A stretch of 64,000 bases of DNA from Piezodorus guildinii (GCA_023052935.1 CM041298.1:19936871-20000870); one strand, 5' to 3'; counted from the stretch's first letter, positions 33,311-44,037 are shown. Program-made: numbers and translations. The notes: a model not told the origin generated them from the letters alone.

Positions 33311-34430
33311 AATAGAAAGATTCACATAACTTTAATTTAACATGACAAATCTTAAGAAAAAAAAAAAAACTAAATAGTTTCAAATTTATTTTCATTTATA
33401 AATTGGTCGTTGCTAATTTGTATTTTTAAATGATTTTTTGTCAATGTTTTACAATAATTTGATACGTATACGAATTGAGGCTAAAAGTTAATTACAAATA
33501 TTTTTAAAGTTTTTATATAAAAAAAAAAAAAAATGATTTATGTTATTTTTTCTAAAAGCTATAATAAACACTGGAGTAAATAATACCATAAAGATTAATT
33601 TATAAAATATTCAAATAAATTAAAAATAACTAAATCCATCTGAAACTATAGTATAGACAATATTTCTCTTTTTGAAGATTTCAATATTTTTATTCTATTA
33701 AAAAAAAAATCAAAAAATCCATGTCAATCATTTCTATACCTCACTTTTACTGATCGTCAGTTTCCTGTTGATAGGTGCTGATTAATATGTGAAAATAAAA
33801 ATAATTTTTTTTTTCTCTTTTTCTAAAAAAAAAAACAAAAACCCATGTATATGTGCATATTTTAGAAAATAATACCTTTTGGGGAAAATCATTCAGTAGT
33901 AGTGAAAAAAATAAGTGTATTTGACTGCTGTCAAGAGTTTAATTCTGGTGAAAACAGTTCTTTTTCCGATATTTTTTCTCTCTTTTTTTTTACTGGCTGT
34001 AGCTTAAAATAATTACGTTTTGACGTAGACTTGATATTTCATTTTGAAAGGTTACAAATTCATATATTTATGTAGAAAAATAATTATAAATTAAATAATT
34101 ATCTCTAAAGATGTATACCAAATTTTCATAATGATTTATTTAATGCTCTGCTTTCTCGTCTATTTATATAGTTAAAAATGTAATGTACATACTTTGGTTA
34201 TAAATTAAGCTTTATTTTCATAAAATGCTTATTCAGATACATCAATTTCACAATATATTTAAAAAAAAAAGAAAGAAATTTGTATTCCTGAGGTTACCAG
34301 TTACGTTTAAGATACTATTATTAGGCCGATATAATAAAAATGTACGTTTTCTAATTATCATGTCATACAAATATTAATTATACATATTTTAATTTTTAAG
34401 AAATCTACAGATCTTCAGAATTACTTATGT
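33311..34430. other. AT-rich DNA, nothing recognised
   Basis: Contains only homopolymer runs; no gene or repeat family seen. Confidence 0.4.
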
Positions 34431-34433
34431 TTT

Positions 34434-34712
34434 GGGGGTCACTTGTAGCATAATGGCTAGCATAACAGTCTTCTATACCCAAGATCACAGGTTCAAATCC
34501 GCAGGTGGTCCTAAGATTTTTTAATGGGAGTAAAAATTCCTTAGTTTTGCCGTCCTCCTGAGGGGACGTAAAAAGGAGGTCCCCGACCTGTGCGATGTCT
34601 GCTTTTCGTTAAAGATCTCTATCCTAACTTAATCTAGATAGACAAAGCTTAGGACTCTCAATATAGCAACGTCTGTAGCATAAAGCGACGTTAAATAAAT
34701 AAACAAACTAAT
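34434..34712 (+). mobile_element. tRNA-derived SINE
   Basis: The head resembles a tRNA with an A-box-like TAGCATAATGGCTAGCA and a B box AGGTTCAAATCC about 35 bp further on (RNA polymerase III internal promoter). A unique body follows (CCGTCCTCCTGAGGGGACGT) and a (TAAA)n tail at 34693-34712. It has no coding capacity; it depends on a partner LINE, not identified here. It is not a functional tRNA gene: the acceptor stem does not pair and the sequence continues without a terminator. Confidence 0.75.
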
Positions 34713-35039
34713 TTTTTTGAACGCCTGAAAAAATATTTTCATGTGTTGAGGTGTGGACGTTCCTGATCAAACTTCGGTGTAATAAAGAAATCTAGGCTAA
34801 ATACATTTTTCTAGATTCTTATTTTTTTTGTTTAAAATTTATTATTGCAATAATGTAATGGTTACTTACTAGACATCCTTATCTGTTACTTCTTTGGAAC
34901 TGGTAATTACTTTATATAATATAATATTTTATGCTACCTACATTAAAAAATACATTATTACGAAGAAATTTGAAGGCTTTAGTTTTGTTACAGTTCATAA
35001 GTTATTGTTTATTTTCGAGAAAATTATAATAATAGTTAC

Positions 35040-35312
35040 CGACGATATAGTGGCTGAAATAACAGCCTTCTGTAACCAAGGTCGCACGTCGAAACCTGAC
35101 AGGTGCCCCTAGGATTTTTTAATGGGATTAAAAATTCCTTAGTTATCCCGTCCTTTAGAGGGAAACTTAAAATGCTGGTCCTGAACCTTTGTGATGTTAG
35201 GTACTTGTTAAGATCACATGCCTGATTGAACCTGGATAAGAAAAATTCAAAACTCCCACTGTAGCATCGTCCGATTAGGCATAGCGTCGTAACATGGTGT
35301 TAAATAAAGAAA
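35040..35312 (+). mobile_element. SINE-related copy
   Basis: Resembles the SINE at 34434: GTCGCACGTCGAAACCTGAC is a decayed B-box region, then TTAATGGGATTAAAAATTCC, CATCGTCCGATTAG and a TAAATAAAG tail. Confidence 0.6.
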
Positions 35313-35367
35313 AAAATAATAGATTTTTAATAAATTGGTGTAGCTTTTTAGCATGACAAGTTTAAAA

Positions 35368-35373
<6 letters not shown>

Positions 35374-35454
<81 letters not shown>
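35374..35454. repeat. (AT)n followed by poly(T)
   Basis: About 52 bp of TA dinucleotides, then about 30 T. Confidence 0.95.
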
Positions 35455-35602
35455 CAAATTTTACTATTTCTGTTTATTCAGTAATTTTTAAAGATTTTTG
35501 TTTAAGTTTTTTCTTCATAAACAACAGACAATGTTCATACCATATTATTATTATTATTGTTTTCTGTACTGCTATGTTATATGCTATGTTATGCTATGCT
35601 TT

Positions 35603-37190
35603 GTCCTTCTGAGGGGACGTATTGAAGGAGGTCCCGGGCCTGTTCGATGTCTGTTTTTCGTTAAAGATCTCTATCCTAACTAAACCTAAAAAGGCAAAAT
35701 TTAGGATTCCCGCTGTAGTATCGTCCGATCAGTCACTGTAGCATAAAGCGACGTTAAACAAATAAACAAAATAATTTTTTGAACGCCTAAAAAAAATATT
35801 TTCACGGGTTGAGATGTGGACGTTCCTGATTAAACGTGGGTTTAATAAAAGAAACCTAGGCTAAATACATTTTTCTAGATTCTTATAATTTTTTTTTTGT
35901 TTGTTTAAAATTTATTATTATAAATATGTAATGGTTACTTATTAGACATCTTTATCTGTTACTTCTTTATTGCAGGGGCCTTTAGTATTTTTTAATCCCA
36001 TTAATTTAATCCCTTAGTTGTCCCGTCCTTTGGAGAGAACGTAAAATGCTGGTCCTGAACGTTGTTAATGTTAGGTGATTGTTAAGATCACTTGTCTGAT
36101 TAAACCTGGATAAGAAAAATTTAAAACTCCCACTGTAGCATCGTCCGATTAGCCATAACGTCATAATATGGTGTTAAATAAAGAAAAAAATTAAATAATA
36201 AATTAATTAACTTACTATTGTCCAACCTAACTTGGAACCCGCATACTAGACTTAAACGACAAGAACTTAATCGACGATTTGGACAATTATACAGACTACT
36301 GAACAGAAATTCTAAATTATCTATCGAGAACAAACTGCTAATATACAAGAAAGTACTGAAACCTACGGACTTGAACTGTGGGGGACAGCCAAATTTTCTA
36401 ACATCAAACGCATTCAATCCTTCCAATCAAAAGTCCTTCGAACAATAGTTAATGCTCCTTATTATGTATCCAACCATACCTTACACCGCGACCTAAATAT
36501 TCCATTTATTTTAGACCTTATACCATTAAAATTCTCTAAATTCCATCAGAACCTTATCCATCACCCTAATTCCCTAGCTCAATCCTTATCCAGCTCCACA
36601 CATCCTTACCATCCTCCTAGAAGATTGAAACGACAGTGGCCTCGAGACCTATTGTAAAATGTATATTGGAGTTCTAGCATTGGCTAGATTCTCCACTCAC
36701 GTGCTGTATGCTTGTGAATTGTATATAGGTATGAGTGACTTTTGTATATAGTTTTATTGATTTTGTTTTGTATATATTTATATTGTAGTATTATTATTTA
36801 AATTTATTGTTTTGTATATATCGTGTGAATGCAGTATGAATGTTGTACTTTATCCCTATTAAAAATGTCCTAAATTGGACAGATTGTAATATTGCTCAAT
36901 AAAGAATTGTTTCTAAAAAAAAAAAACTTTTGTCCAACACATTTGCTGATTGTCAGACATCTTCTGACAGGTGCAAATAAAGATATAAAGAGAAAAAAAA
37001 ATAATAACGGATTTTTTAATAAATTGGCGTAGCATTTTAGCATGGCAAGTTTAAATTTAATATATATTTTTTTTATATTCCTGTTTATTCAGTAATTTTT
37101 AAATATTTTTGTTTAAGTTTTTTCTTAATAAACAACAGACAATGTTAATATCATATTATTTTTTTCTTTACTGCAATGTTGTTGTTTTTT
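35603..37190 (+). repeat. Tandem ~1-kb duplication, second copy, split by a Jockey fragment
   Basis: Matches 34545-35600 in order: SINE 3' part (35603-35768), GAACGCCTAAAAAAAATATT, a second SINE-like part (35975-36192), then after the Jockey fragment TAATAAATTGGCGTAGC and ATAAACAACAGACAATG. Divergence of several percent suggests an old duplication. Confidence 0.7.
36227..36926 (+). pseudogene. Jockey-like LINE fragment with 9-bp target duplication
   Basis: 36218-36448 encodes NLTWNPHTRLKRQELNRRFG, QLYRLLNRNSKLSIENKLL and then KPTDLNCGG where intact copies have KPIWTYGVELWG, a frame slip; the rest continues in the next frame with VLRTIVNAPYYVSNHTLHRD to LKRQWPRDLL and a natural stop at 36655. 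The 3' UTR contains TGTCCTAAATTGGACAGATT and ends in A-rich sequence. TTGTCCAAC is repeated at 36218-36226 and 36930-36938. Same subfamily as 31983-32760. Confidence 0.85.
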
Positions 37191-37194
37191 ACTT

Positions 37195-37500
37195 ATATTT
37201 GAAATATATAGTAATTAAAGAACATTTTTATATCGTGTAAGAAAATTGTTAAGTCCATGGTTTCAACGGAAATATATACACGTTTAAGGTCCATGAGTCC
37301 GAATAATCGAGTTCTGAAAAGTTTTCTGTGTTAGGTCGTGGTATGACCAGCTCGGAAACAAAAGATACGCACAAAACGGAATTTTCATATTTAAGCCAGT
37401 CAATTGTAACAGCATCATCGGATCTACTGTTTGGTTATGACTTTCCGAAGTATCAATTTAAAATTTTTCCTATTATTGTTACAACAAAAGTATCTTACAT
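37195..37500 (+). repeat. R870 copy, diverged 5' part
   Basis: TTTTTTACTTATATTTG, TTTCAACGGAAATATATACA, CATGAGTCCGAATAATCGAG and TTTTCATATTTAAG follow the R870 order with many changes. Confidence 0.55.
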
Positions 37501-37619
37501 TGTACATATTTTAAATAAATAATTTAAACAAATAATATTATGATAAAAAGTTAGCTATTAATAATAATTGGCTATATTAATATAAATATAACCTATGATT
37601 AAATCAACCATTGGAGAAA

Positions 37620-37985
37620 TATTTTTCCAAATATAAGAGGAGTAAGAAATACTTGGTTAAGCCGTCCTTCGTTGGTAACGTAAAATGGTTTCCCAAGCCT
37701 GTGCGATATTAAATACTAGATAATGGTCCCCTACCTACTTATCCTAGATATGAAAAATAGTTGTTTACAAGTAGTGTTTGGACTTAAGCTCGGACCGGTG
37801 TCGAATATAATCAGTATTAAGGTAGCATCGAGTGGTGAAGCAGTGCTGACGATCGTACCTCAACGATTTAACGTTTGCAAAAAGACATATTTAAGTAGCG
37901 TTCTACCGAACTTTCTTTACATTCCCTTGGAACTTGGAAGCGCCGCCCTGCAGTAATTTTCATCAAATAAGTGAATATAACTGAC
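37620..37985 (+). repeat. SINE-like and GCCGCC-repeat fragments
   Basis: 37635-37745 resembles the SINE body (TAAGCCGTCCTTCG, AGCCTGTGCGATATTAAAT). 37790-37975 resembles the block at 23990-24150 (GAACTTGGAAGCGCCGCCCT). Both are decayed pieces. Confidence 0.45.
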
Positions 37986-38011
37986 ATTTAATTTTTTTTT
38001 TCTTTTAAAAC

Positions 38012-38395
38012 TATCTGGACATACGGAGTTGAACTTTGGGGCTCTACTAAACCATCAAATTCTTCCCGTATTCAATCCCTAAAAAAACTCATCCATAAAG
38101 ACATTAATGTCCCATATATTGCTGATTTGGCCCGTACGAGGTATCATTCCTTCCATGACAAACTCCACTCCCACATTAACTCACTAGTTTCCATCCTTGC
38201 TTCCTGTACCATTCCTGACAAGCCTCCGAGTTGTCTGAAAAGAAGATGGCCTCGAGACCTTATAGTGTAGATTACCTAGTGGAGTGTTGCCAATGGGCAT
38301 ATTCTCTTCATGTATATTATCTATATTATGAGGCCATTTACTTGATGTATTTACTATTACAGTTGTAAATTTCAATAAATTAATAAATAAAAAAA
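38012..38395 (+). pseudogene. Jockey-like LINE, very short 3' fragment
   Basis: Encodes IWTYGVELWGSTKPSNSSRI, a ~14-codon deletion, then HKDINVPYIADLARTRYHSF, HDKLHSHINSLVSILASCTI and LKRRWPRDLIV at its stop (38267). Closest to the 57011-62021 element. TCTTTTAAAACTAT before it and TCTTTTAAAAAACTAT after it look like the target duplication. Confidence 0.8.
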
Positions 38396-38399
38396 ATCT

Positions 38400-38679
38400 T
38401 TTAAAAAACTATATTTTCTAAAAAAAAAAAAAGTTCTATTGCAATAGTGAATGTTTATTTTTCTTAAACCTGTTTTATGTTTTACTAGGTTAATTTTGGC
38501 TTCTTATTTCGACTTCATGTATTTAGTTATGTTATTAAATATATCGTGATTCGTTGTTTAATTTTTTTTATATTTTCATATATACAGTCCACTCATTTTC
38601 AATAAAAGAACCACCATATTTTTTTGTCATCTCTTTATAGTACTGATTCTCCACAGATAGCTTGGCGTAAAAAAAAAAA

Positions 38680-38721
<42 letters not shown>

Positions 38722-38815
38722 AATATATATACCAAAAATTCTGTATATCTACAACACATGCAGAGTCTTGAGTTATGTACATTAAGTATGGTTCGTACTG
38801 TTTCTTACCGCCATT
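38400..38815. other. AT-rich DNA with short (AT)n tract
   Basis: (AT)n at about 38684-38722 within otherwise unrecognised sequence. Confidence 0.5.
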
Positions 38816-38819
38816 CAAT

Positions 38820-38998
38820 TAGGCATCTAGGTAGAGATCGCTTAGCCACCAGACGTTTTCCCTAACTTTTGAGTACCCACTTTATAGAGACCTGGTTAGC
38901 CCTAAGACTGAAATAATTATTCTGCCACAGCCGGGGTTTGAATCCGAAACTTGGAAACAGTAATCTAGTGCTTTATCCTCATGACCACACCTCTCATA
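38820..38998 (-). mobile_element. tRNA-derived SINE, second type
   Basis: On the minus strand it begins near 38995 with GAGAGGTGTGGTCATGAGGA (A-box region) and has a B box GGATTCAAACCCCGG about 50 bp on, then a unique body (GGCTAACCAGGTCTCTATAA). It differs from the SINE at 34434. No functional tRNA fold is evident. Confidence 0.5.
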
Positions 38999-39094
38999 AA
39001 TCTTTAAAATATTCCTTTGAAAAGCTTGATATTAAACTTTATTAATTAAGTTTACATGTTATTAAAAAGTTTTATAACAAACAAATATATATGT

Positions 39095-39108
39095 AGTATA
39101 TATATATA

Positions 39109-39164
<56 letters not shown>

Positions 39165-39168
39165 TATA
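39095..39168. repeat. (AT)n microsatellite
   Basis: TA dinucleotides immediately before the CR1-like fragment. Confidence 0.9.
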
Positions 39169-39171
39169 TTG

Positions 39172-39604
39172 TAAGCATGGCGGATGCTTCATCTCTATCA
39201 TCATTCAAGTCTCAACTGTTCCAATACCTCCTGTATTCCTAAACAGACGCTCAACAGCAATGAGGTTTTAAATCAAAAATCAGATTGTGAATGTAAAAAG
39301 GAAATATTATTTATTGATCATACCTTACTTAATTTATTAACTCTTTTTAAATTTAGTTTTGTTCAGCAAAAGTATGCATCTGAAGAAGTTTATTTATTTT
39401 ACTCTATTGTTTTATTGTATATATATATATATATATTCCTTTTTTTATTTTTATTACTTCTTACACCATTGTAAATAAGAATTAATCATGATCATTTGGT
39501 CTTTTGGCCAGACACAGTGTATACTTTAATTGTACATATTTGTTGTTCTCAAGGGACCATGTCCCACGATGAAGATTATTTCCTATTTCTATTTCTATTT
39601 CTAT

Positions 39605-39608
<4 letters not shown>
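39172..39608 (+). pseudogene. CR1-like LINE, short 3' end with hairpin and (TATTTC)n tail
   Basis: 39185-39243 reads ASSLSSFKSQLFQYLLYS then stop, the last residues of the RT seen at 22150-22224. The 3' UTR ends with AAGGGACCATGTCCC, a decayed polyadenylation-like GATGAAGATT and TATTTC repeats. Confidence 0.7.
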
Positions 39609-39682
<74 letters not shown>

Positions 39683-39692
39683 TATATATTAC
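39609..39692. repeat. (AT)n microsatellite
   Basis: TA dinucleotides with two single-base interruptions, directly after the TATTTC tail. Confidence 0.9.
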
Positions 39693-40038
39693 GGGTATTA
39701 CCTTAGAAATTAAAAAATAAATCATATAAGATAATGGTGTTTTATATATCTATTATTAATATATTACTATGTAGTATATAAAAAAAAAATACTATGGGAA
39801 ACGCTTTCGCCAGATGTAAAATAACCAGGTGTTTTGCGGGTACTGTAGCTATTAAACGCCGTGTTATGTGAGGACTCCAGGTACTTAAAATTAGTACAGG
39901 TTTATTACTTCAGTTAAAAATCAGTTAAATTAGTTAGTCCTAAACATGAATGTTTTATAATCATTCAGTTGGTTTTAATGAAATAAATTTGCATCAGAAA
40001 TAAAGTTGCAACGTTGAATATTGCATTAGCAATCAGCA

Positions 40039-41580
40039 TTAGATTAGATTAGATTAGATTTTTATTGTCTTAGGGCCTGAGGCCCTTTCTTACAGACAAA
40101 GTAATAATTTTTACAATAATTAATGTGCCAACAAAAAAAAAAAAAAAAAAAAAGACAGTTTTAAACAATACATATATAACCCTTTTTTCTTTTTTTTTTC
40201 TTTTTAAATAAACATAAAACAGTAAACAAAATTTATGTAGACTATTTAAAATAAAATAAAATAAATATTAATGATAATAATAACTAACACTGAGGGAAGA
40301 GATTAAGGAAAAACAATCAAATAAAGTAAAAGGAACAAAGGGATATTGGAAAGGGAAAGGAAGCATCTCCATGTTTGCACAGAGCCTCAAGGTGCACTCG
40401 ACGAGTCTGCCTCAAAGAGTAGTCGAAGGCAAGCCTTACGGAAAGAGGATGAAAACCTGACTTCCACCGGTAGCTGGTTGAGCTCTCTCGCTGCCGCGGC
40501 GTGGAAAGAATTCCTCAAGGCCTCAGTTCTGCAAGCAGGTAACTGGAATACGCCCTGCAACCTCTCACTCCGCACCTCAACAAACACACGCCTTAGGATT
40601 TCTGGAACTCCGGTATCAAGCACTTTACGGGCTAGGCACATTAAATTGAGGCGGCGATATTCTTTTGCTCGAAGCCAACCTAACTCCTTTATAAGTGGAC
40701 TTATATGTTGGTCCCTTTTAATACCAAATATAAATCGGATAGCTGCGTTGAGCGCTCTCTGTATCCTGTAGTCCTCAGCTTCCGATATATCTATATACAC
40801 GGAGTCACAATACCATATTAGTGGGCGTACCAGTGCTGAGATTATTTTTCGCTTGGCATCGGCTGGCAATAGCCGTTTCCACCGTGAGAGGGAATGCAAG
40901 ACACCGTAGACTCGGCTCACCACCAGTCCAGCATGATCGCGCCATGACAAGGATGTGTTAATAATCACACCTAGGAGTTTCATTTTGTCACAACGTGGGA
41001 CAACCTGATCGTGAATCACCAGTGGAGGCAGCGCGATGTCTTTTTCAGCCTTTACTACCAGTTTTGGGCTGCCAATCAGCATCCAGCGAGACTTCCGGGC
41101 GTTGAGGTGAAATCTATTAGTGCGGGCCCAGAGCTGAACCCGGTCTAGATCATCATTAACCCGCTGCAGGGTAGAGACCATATCCTCAGGCAACGCAGAT
41201 GCCCAAATACATATATCATCAGCAAACATATGAATTCTGCAATGCCTAAGTGTATGAGCTATATCGTTGACATAACCCAGGAATAGTAGTGGTCCCAGAA
41301 CCGAACCCTGTGGTACACCACAGCTACATTCCATCCATCCAGACACGTCACTTATAGTCTTTACTTGCTGTAGTCGTCTAGTAAGGTATGACTTGAGCCA
41401 TTGCAAGACTGGTTCACCGACACCAAAGCTACCGAACTTCTTTAAAAGCGTGGCATGGTCGACCGAATCGAAAGCCCTTGTAAAATCTAATGATGTGAAT
41501 ACGTTGTTCCAAGTTTCTGTCCATTCTTCTATACATTTCATTAGTGACGTGCAGTCAGATGCGTGTCAGTTGTCCTAACC
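40039..41580 (-). mobile_element. CR1-like LINE, 5'-truncated, 3' hairpin and (ATCTA)n tail
   Basis: On the minus strand the 3' end reads AAAGGGCCTCAGGCCCT (hairpin), AATAAAAATCTA, then four ATCTA units at 40039-40060. Coding part at 40387-41541. A different subfamily from the other CR1-like copies, with higher GC (inherited from the element). 5' truncation is at about 41575. It lies between the two direct repeat copies. Confidence 0.8.
40387..41541 (-). CDS. CR1-like reverse transcriptase, C-terminal 384 aa, uninterrupted
   Basis: RNA-dependent DNA polymerase of a non-LTR retrotransposon, truncated at the N-terminus. From residue 1: MKCIEEWTETWNNVF, motif A SLDFTRAFDSVDH (catalytic Asp, ~residue 18), motif B CGVPQGSVLGPLLFLGYVND (~73-92), motif C FADDICIW (catalytic Asp pair, ~106-113), then thumb and C-terminal region with RALNAAIRFIFGIKRDQHIS and ARELNQLPVEVRFSSSFRKA. 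No RNase H follows, as expected for CR1-group elements. The endonuclease and RT fingers are absent (a stop lies 14 codons upstream in the same frame), so this is not a functional unit, though no stop or frameshift interrupts the remaining 384 codons. The first ATG is arbitrary. Kiri or Daphne relatives in arthropods are plausible; the clade is not determined. Confidence 0.8.
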   Translation of the reverse strand: MKCIEEWTETWNNVFTSLDFTRAFDSVDHATLLKKFGSFGVGEPVLQWLKSYLTRRLQQVKTISDVSGWMECSCGVPQGSVLGPLLFLGYVNDIAHTLRHCRIHMFADDICIWASALPEDMVSTLQRVNDDLDRVQLWARTNRFHLNARKSRWMLIGSPKLVVKAEKDIALPPLVIHDQVVPRCDKMKLLGVIINTSLSWRDHAGLVVSRVYGVLHSLSRWKRLLPADAKRKIISALVRPLIWYCDSVYIDISEAEDYRIQRALNAAIRFIFGIKRDQHISPLIKELGWLRAKEYRRLNLMCLARKVLDTGVPEILRRVFVEVRSERLQGVFQLPACRTEALRNSFHAAAARELNQLPVEVRFSSSFRKACLRLLFEADSSSAP

Positions 41581-41689
41581 ACGATCTGGGAGTGATAAAG
41601 GCTTCTTTGTTCAGATCTTACTCCATTTCGTTTTATTACGCCCTCATGGCCTGGTATCAATCATGATGGATTCTTTCTTTACTTTTTGT

Positions 41690-42075
41690 CGTTGACAAGC
41701 TTTGATATGGAAACCTGTATTAATTAATTTACATGTTATTAAAAATTTTTATTAACATCAAATACTTTTAGATATTATCGTACATACCAGAAATTAACCA
41801 ATACTCAAAATCAGGTTTTTCGCAATTTTATAAATATATCAATGTTTCATTATATAAAAAAAATACTATGAACGCTTTGCCTGGGGAAAATCCAAGGGTT
41901 GCGACTGAGCATAAACGGTTTAGGGATGCTCAAGGTACTTAGAATTATACTTTATTACTTCAGGTTCTAATTAGTTGTCCAAACCTGGGACAACCGTTTT
42001 AAATCATTCCAGTCAGGCATTATGTATTTGCGTCTCGCAATAGTTGTTAACTTTGAATATTATACATTGACTGGC
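41690..42075 (+). repeat. Direct repeat, right copy
   Basis: Counterpart of 39000-40038 without the inserted CR1 tail: AATTAATTTACATGTTATT, ACTATGAACGCTTTGCC, GCTCAAGGTACTTAGAATTA, TTTATTACTTCAGG. Confidence 0.55.
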
Positions 42076-42790
42076 TTTTATTATTAATGTGTTATCTAAA
42101 ATCAAAAACGTTATTCAAAATAAAATCACTTGAATTAAAAAAAATGATTTATAGTCAAAACTCGATTTTATATTTCATGATATAAAAGAAATATTTACTG
42201 CTTTGTTATGGTTGTACGTAGTAAAAATGGAAATCCTGAATTTAATTTAATTGTTAAACCGTTTATTAATAATAAAAATGAACCACGTTATCTCTACAAG
42301 ATTTCGTTTTACGGTAGCATTGATTAATTATTTATTACTTCATAAATAATTTTATAACGTTTCGCTCTTTATGATAGACCAATTTTAACTATTCCATATT
42401 ATTTATTATACGAGTCATAAATTGTTTTAAAACTAAAACTAAATAAAAAGGAAAAATGATTTTTTTTTTCACACACTTGACTTCGTGTCCACGGTGTTTA
42501 ACTATCCCGTGGGGCGACATGCTCACAGGTAGTCACTTTTTTTAGAAAATACATTATATGTTGTAGGAATTAACAACCATAAGGGTTTATTTATTAAATA
42601 TAAAATAAGTTATAAAATAACTTTCAACATCATCCTCAAAGGACTCTATCGGTTAATTTCACTTGATTACTCTTCTTGAAGAGTTTTATTTATCTGTGAG
42701 TGATTTTTTTTATATTTTTATTCCTATAATATGATATAAAATAAAATATGTAATAATAATAATATAAGAATATAACATATAATAATAATA
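42076..42790. other. AT-rich DNA, nothing recognised
   Basis: A small GC-richer stretch (about 42485-42530, with GTCCACGGTG and CCCGTGGGGCGACATG) matches nothing I know. Confidence 0.4.
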
Positions 42791-42794
42791 ATAT

Positions 42795-43081
42795 AACCTT
42801 ATACCATGGTTCTCCAATAACCAACAACTTATAGAAAAATTAGTAAGACTACGGACTAACCATGGCTGCACGAAAAAATTTCTCAGTTTAATGGAAAATA
42901 GAAAAAGATGGCAATTCCTAACATGCAAAGTCCCTGAAGACCCGCGCCATATTTATTTCAATGCAAAAAATATAGAAAGCAAAGGGAAGTAGTGGTTCCC
43001 CCAGAAACAGAAGCAATGTTTTTACATAAGTTGACAAAGAAAAGTTCATGATCATCAAGCAATTTTTCTTTAAATGCTCAA

Positions 43082-43124
<43 letters not shown>
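42795..43124 (+). pseudogene. I-like LINE, 3' end with zinc motif and 39-nt poly(A)
   Basis: Encodes LIPWFSNNQQLIEKLVRLRT, NHGCTKKFLSLMENRKRWQF and LTCKVPEDPRH, the C-terminal zinc-binding region (C-x-V-PEDPRHI-x-F-x-C) found after RNase H in I-type and related non-LTR elements. A 1-nt deletion at about 42950 shifts the frame; the rest (FQCKKYRKQREVVVPPETEA) continues in the next frame to a stop at 43051. Poly(A) covers 43086-43124. Everything upstream (endonuclease, RT, RNase H) is missing. Sequence is unlike the I-like element at 50780-56856, so it is a second lineage. The long tail suggests a fairly recent insertion. Confidence 0.7.
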
Positions 43125-43125
<1 letters not shown>

Positions 43126-43129
43126 GGCA

Positions 43130-43635
43130 CTTCACAGAGTTTAATTTTAATTTAATATTATTTAATTTCTTATATTATTTTGAGTCACCTTCCTCTCTAT
43201 TTACATAATTTTATTTTATACTCTATTTAATTAATTTATTGATCTTATTCTATTATACTTGGTTCCGTAACCTAAGTTTCTATTAAATTATGGCAAAAAA
43301 GTACTGACCATATAGGATTTGGATTCAAGTCTTGACGGTCATTTGAAAAATAAAAAAAATAATAATATAAGAATATAAAACATAATAATAAGAATATAAT
43401 AATAATCATTTAAATAATAATAGCGGAATCTTTTTATATTTTAAACTTGAAGTGAATGTATGCGATGAATCGATTTAGCGCGATTGGAAGCCTGGAACTG
43501 TTTGATCTGGCATTAAACACGTTGGAACTTGCAACAGTGTCGCCCCGCCCAATAACCGTAAGTAGCTAAGACAGTCCCGCCTTACGCAGAAAAACGTAGA
43601 TATTCGCTCCGGCGTGAACGTGTTAAAACCCGCTA
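43130..43635. other. AT-rich DNA with a ~150-bp GC-richer patch
   Basis: 43460-43620 (GCAACAGTGTCGCCCCGCCC, AGACAGTCCCGCCTTACGCA) is GC-richer than its surroundings; no ORF, tRNA or repeat family recognised. Confidence 0.35.
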
Positions 43636-43639
43636 TAAA

Positions 43640-43870
43640 ATGTTAAATTGAAAAGGCTTTCATACGATATAGGTTTTATTTAGATTAAAAGAATCTGATA
43701 GAGCTTAAATGTCGAATATTTAATTTTATTCCCTAATGCACGTTCATTTTTCTATATTTCGCAAAATTGACCTCATCATCCTTATAGCATCGACAAAAAA
43801 ACGGCTAAATATACAAGTCGAATTTGATAAAAAAAAAAATAGTTTCAATCTTTTAATATTGAAGATTATC
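43640..43870 (+). repeat. R870 internal fragment, diverged
   Basis: TAGGTTTTATTTAGATTAAA, GATAGAGCTTAAATG and AACGGCTAAATATACAAGTC match the middle of R870. Confidence 0.55.
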
Positions 43871-43935
43871 ATTGATTTGGAACTTTCTTTTTGTTTTATA
43901 TTTATTTATTATTACATTTTAATATTTATTATTCC

Positions 43936-43973
43936 TTAACGTTTCGAGTCCAAAATTTGCCTCATCTTCAGAA
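43936..43973 (-). ncRNA. Hammerhead-like motif, weak stem I
   Basis: Minus strand: CTGAAGA, one unpaired T, stem II GAG/CTC with a 12-base loop, GAAA, CGT, T. The core is complete, but stem I beyond the cleavage site pairs over only about two bases, so activity is doubtful. Probably a decayed PLE-type repeat. Confidence 0.35.
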
Positions 43974-44037
43974 TCACTAATTTAAAACTAAAACAAAAAT
44001 TTAATATTAGCATTAAATTTTCAATATATTAATTATA

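Larger units (their letters stand above)
34545..35600 (+). repeat. Tandem ~1-kb duplication, first copy
   Basis: Starts in the SINE body (CTCCTGAGGGGACGT), runs through TTTTTTGAACGCCTGAAAAA, a second SINE-like segment (35040-35312), TAATAAATTGGTGTAGC and ATAAACAACAGACAATG. The same order recurs at 35603-37190. This copy uniquely holds the (AT)n/T run. Confidence 0.75.
39000..40038 (+). repeat. Direct repeat, left copy (interrupted by a CR1-like fragment)
   Basis: AATTAAGTTTACATGTTATT (about 39040) and, beyond the inserted CR1-like tail and (AT)n tracts, ACTATGGGAAACGCTTTCGC, CTCCAGGTACTTA and TTATTACTTCAG recur in the same order at 41690-42075. Confidence 0.55.

Noticed and set aside
34434..34515. 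tRNA gene
   Set aside because: A and B boxes are present, but stems do not pair properly and the sequence continues into a SINE body with a TAAA tail.
34894..35112. 72-codon ORF
   Set aside because: Runs from spacer into a SINE-like segment; its duplicate downstream does not keep the frame.
40346..40771. 141-codon ORF on the plus strand
   Set aside because: Antisense shadow of the CR1-like reverse transcriptase.
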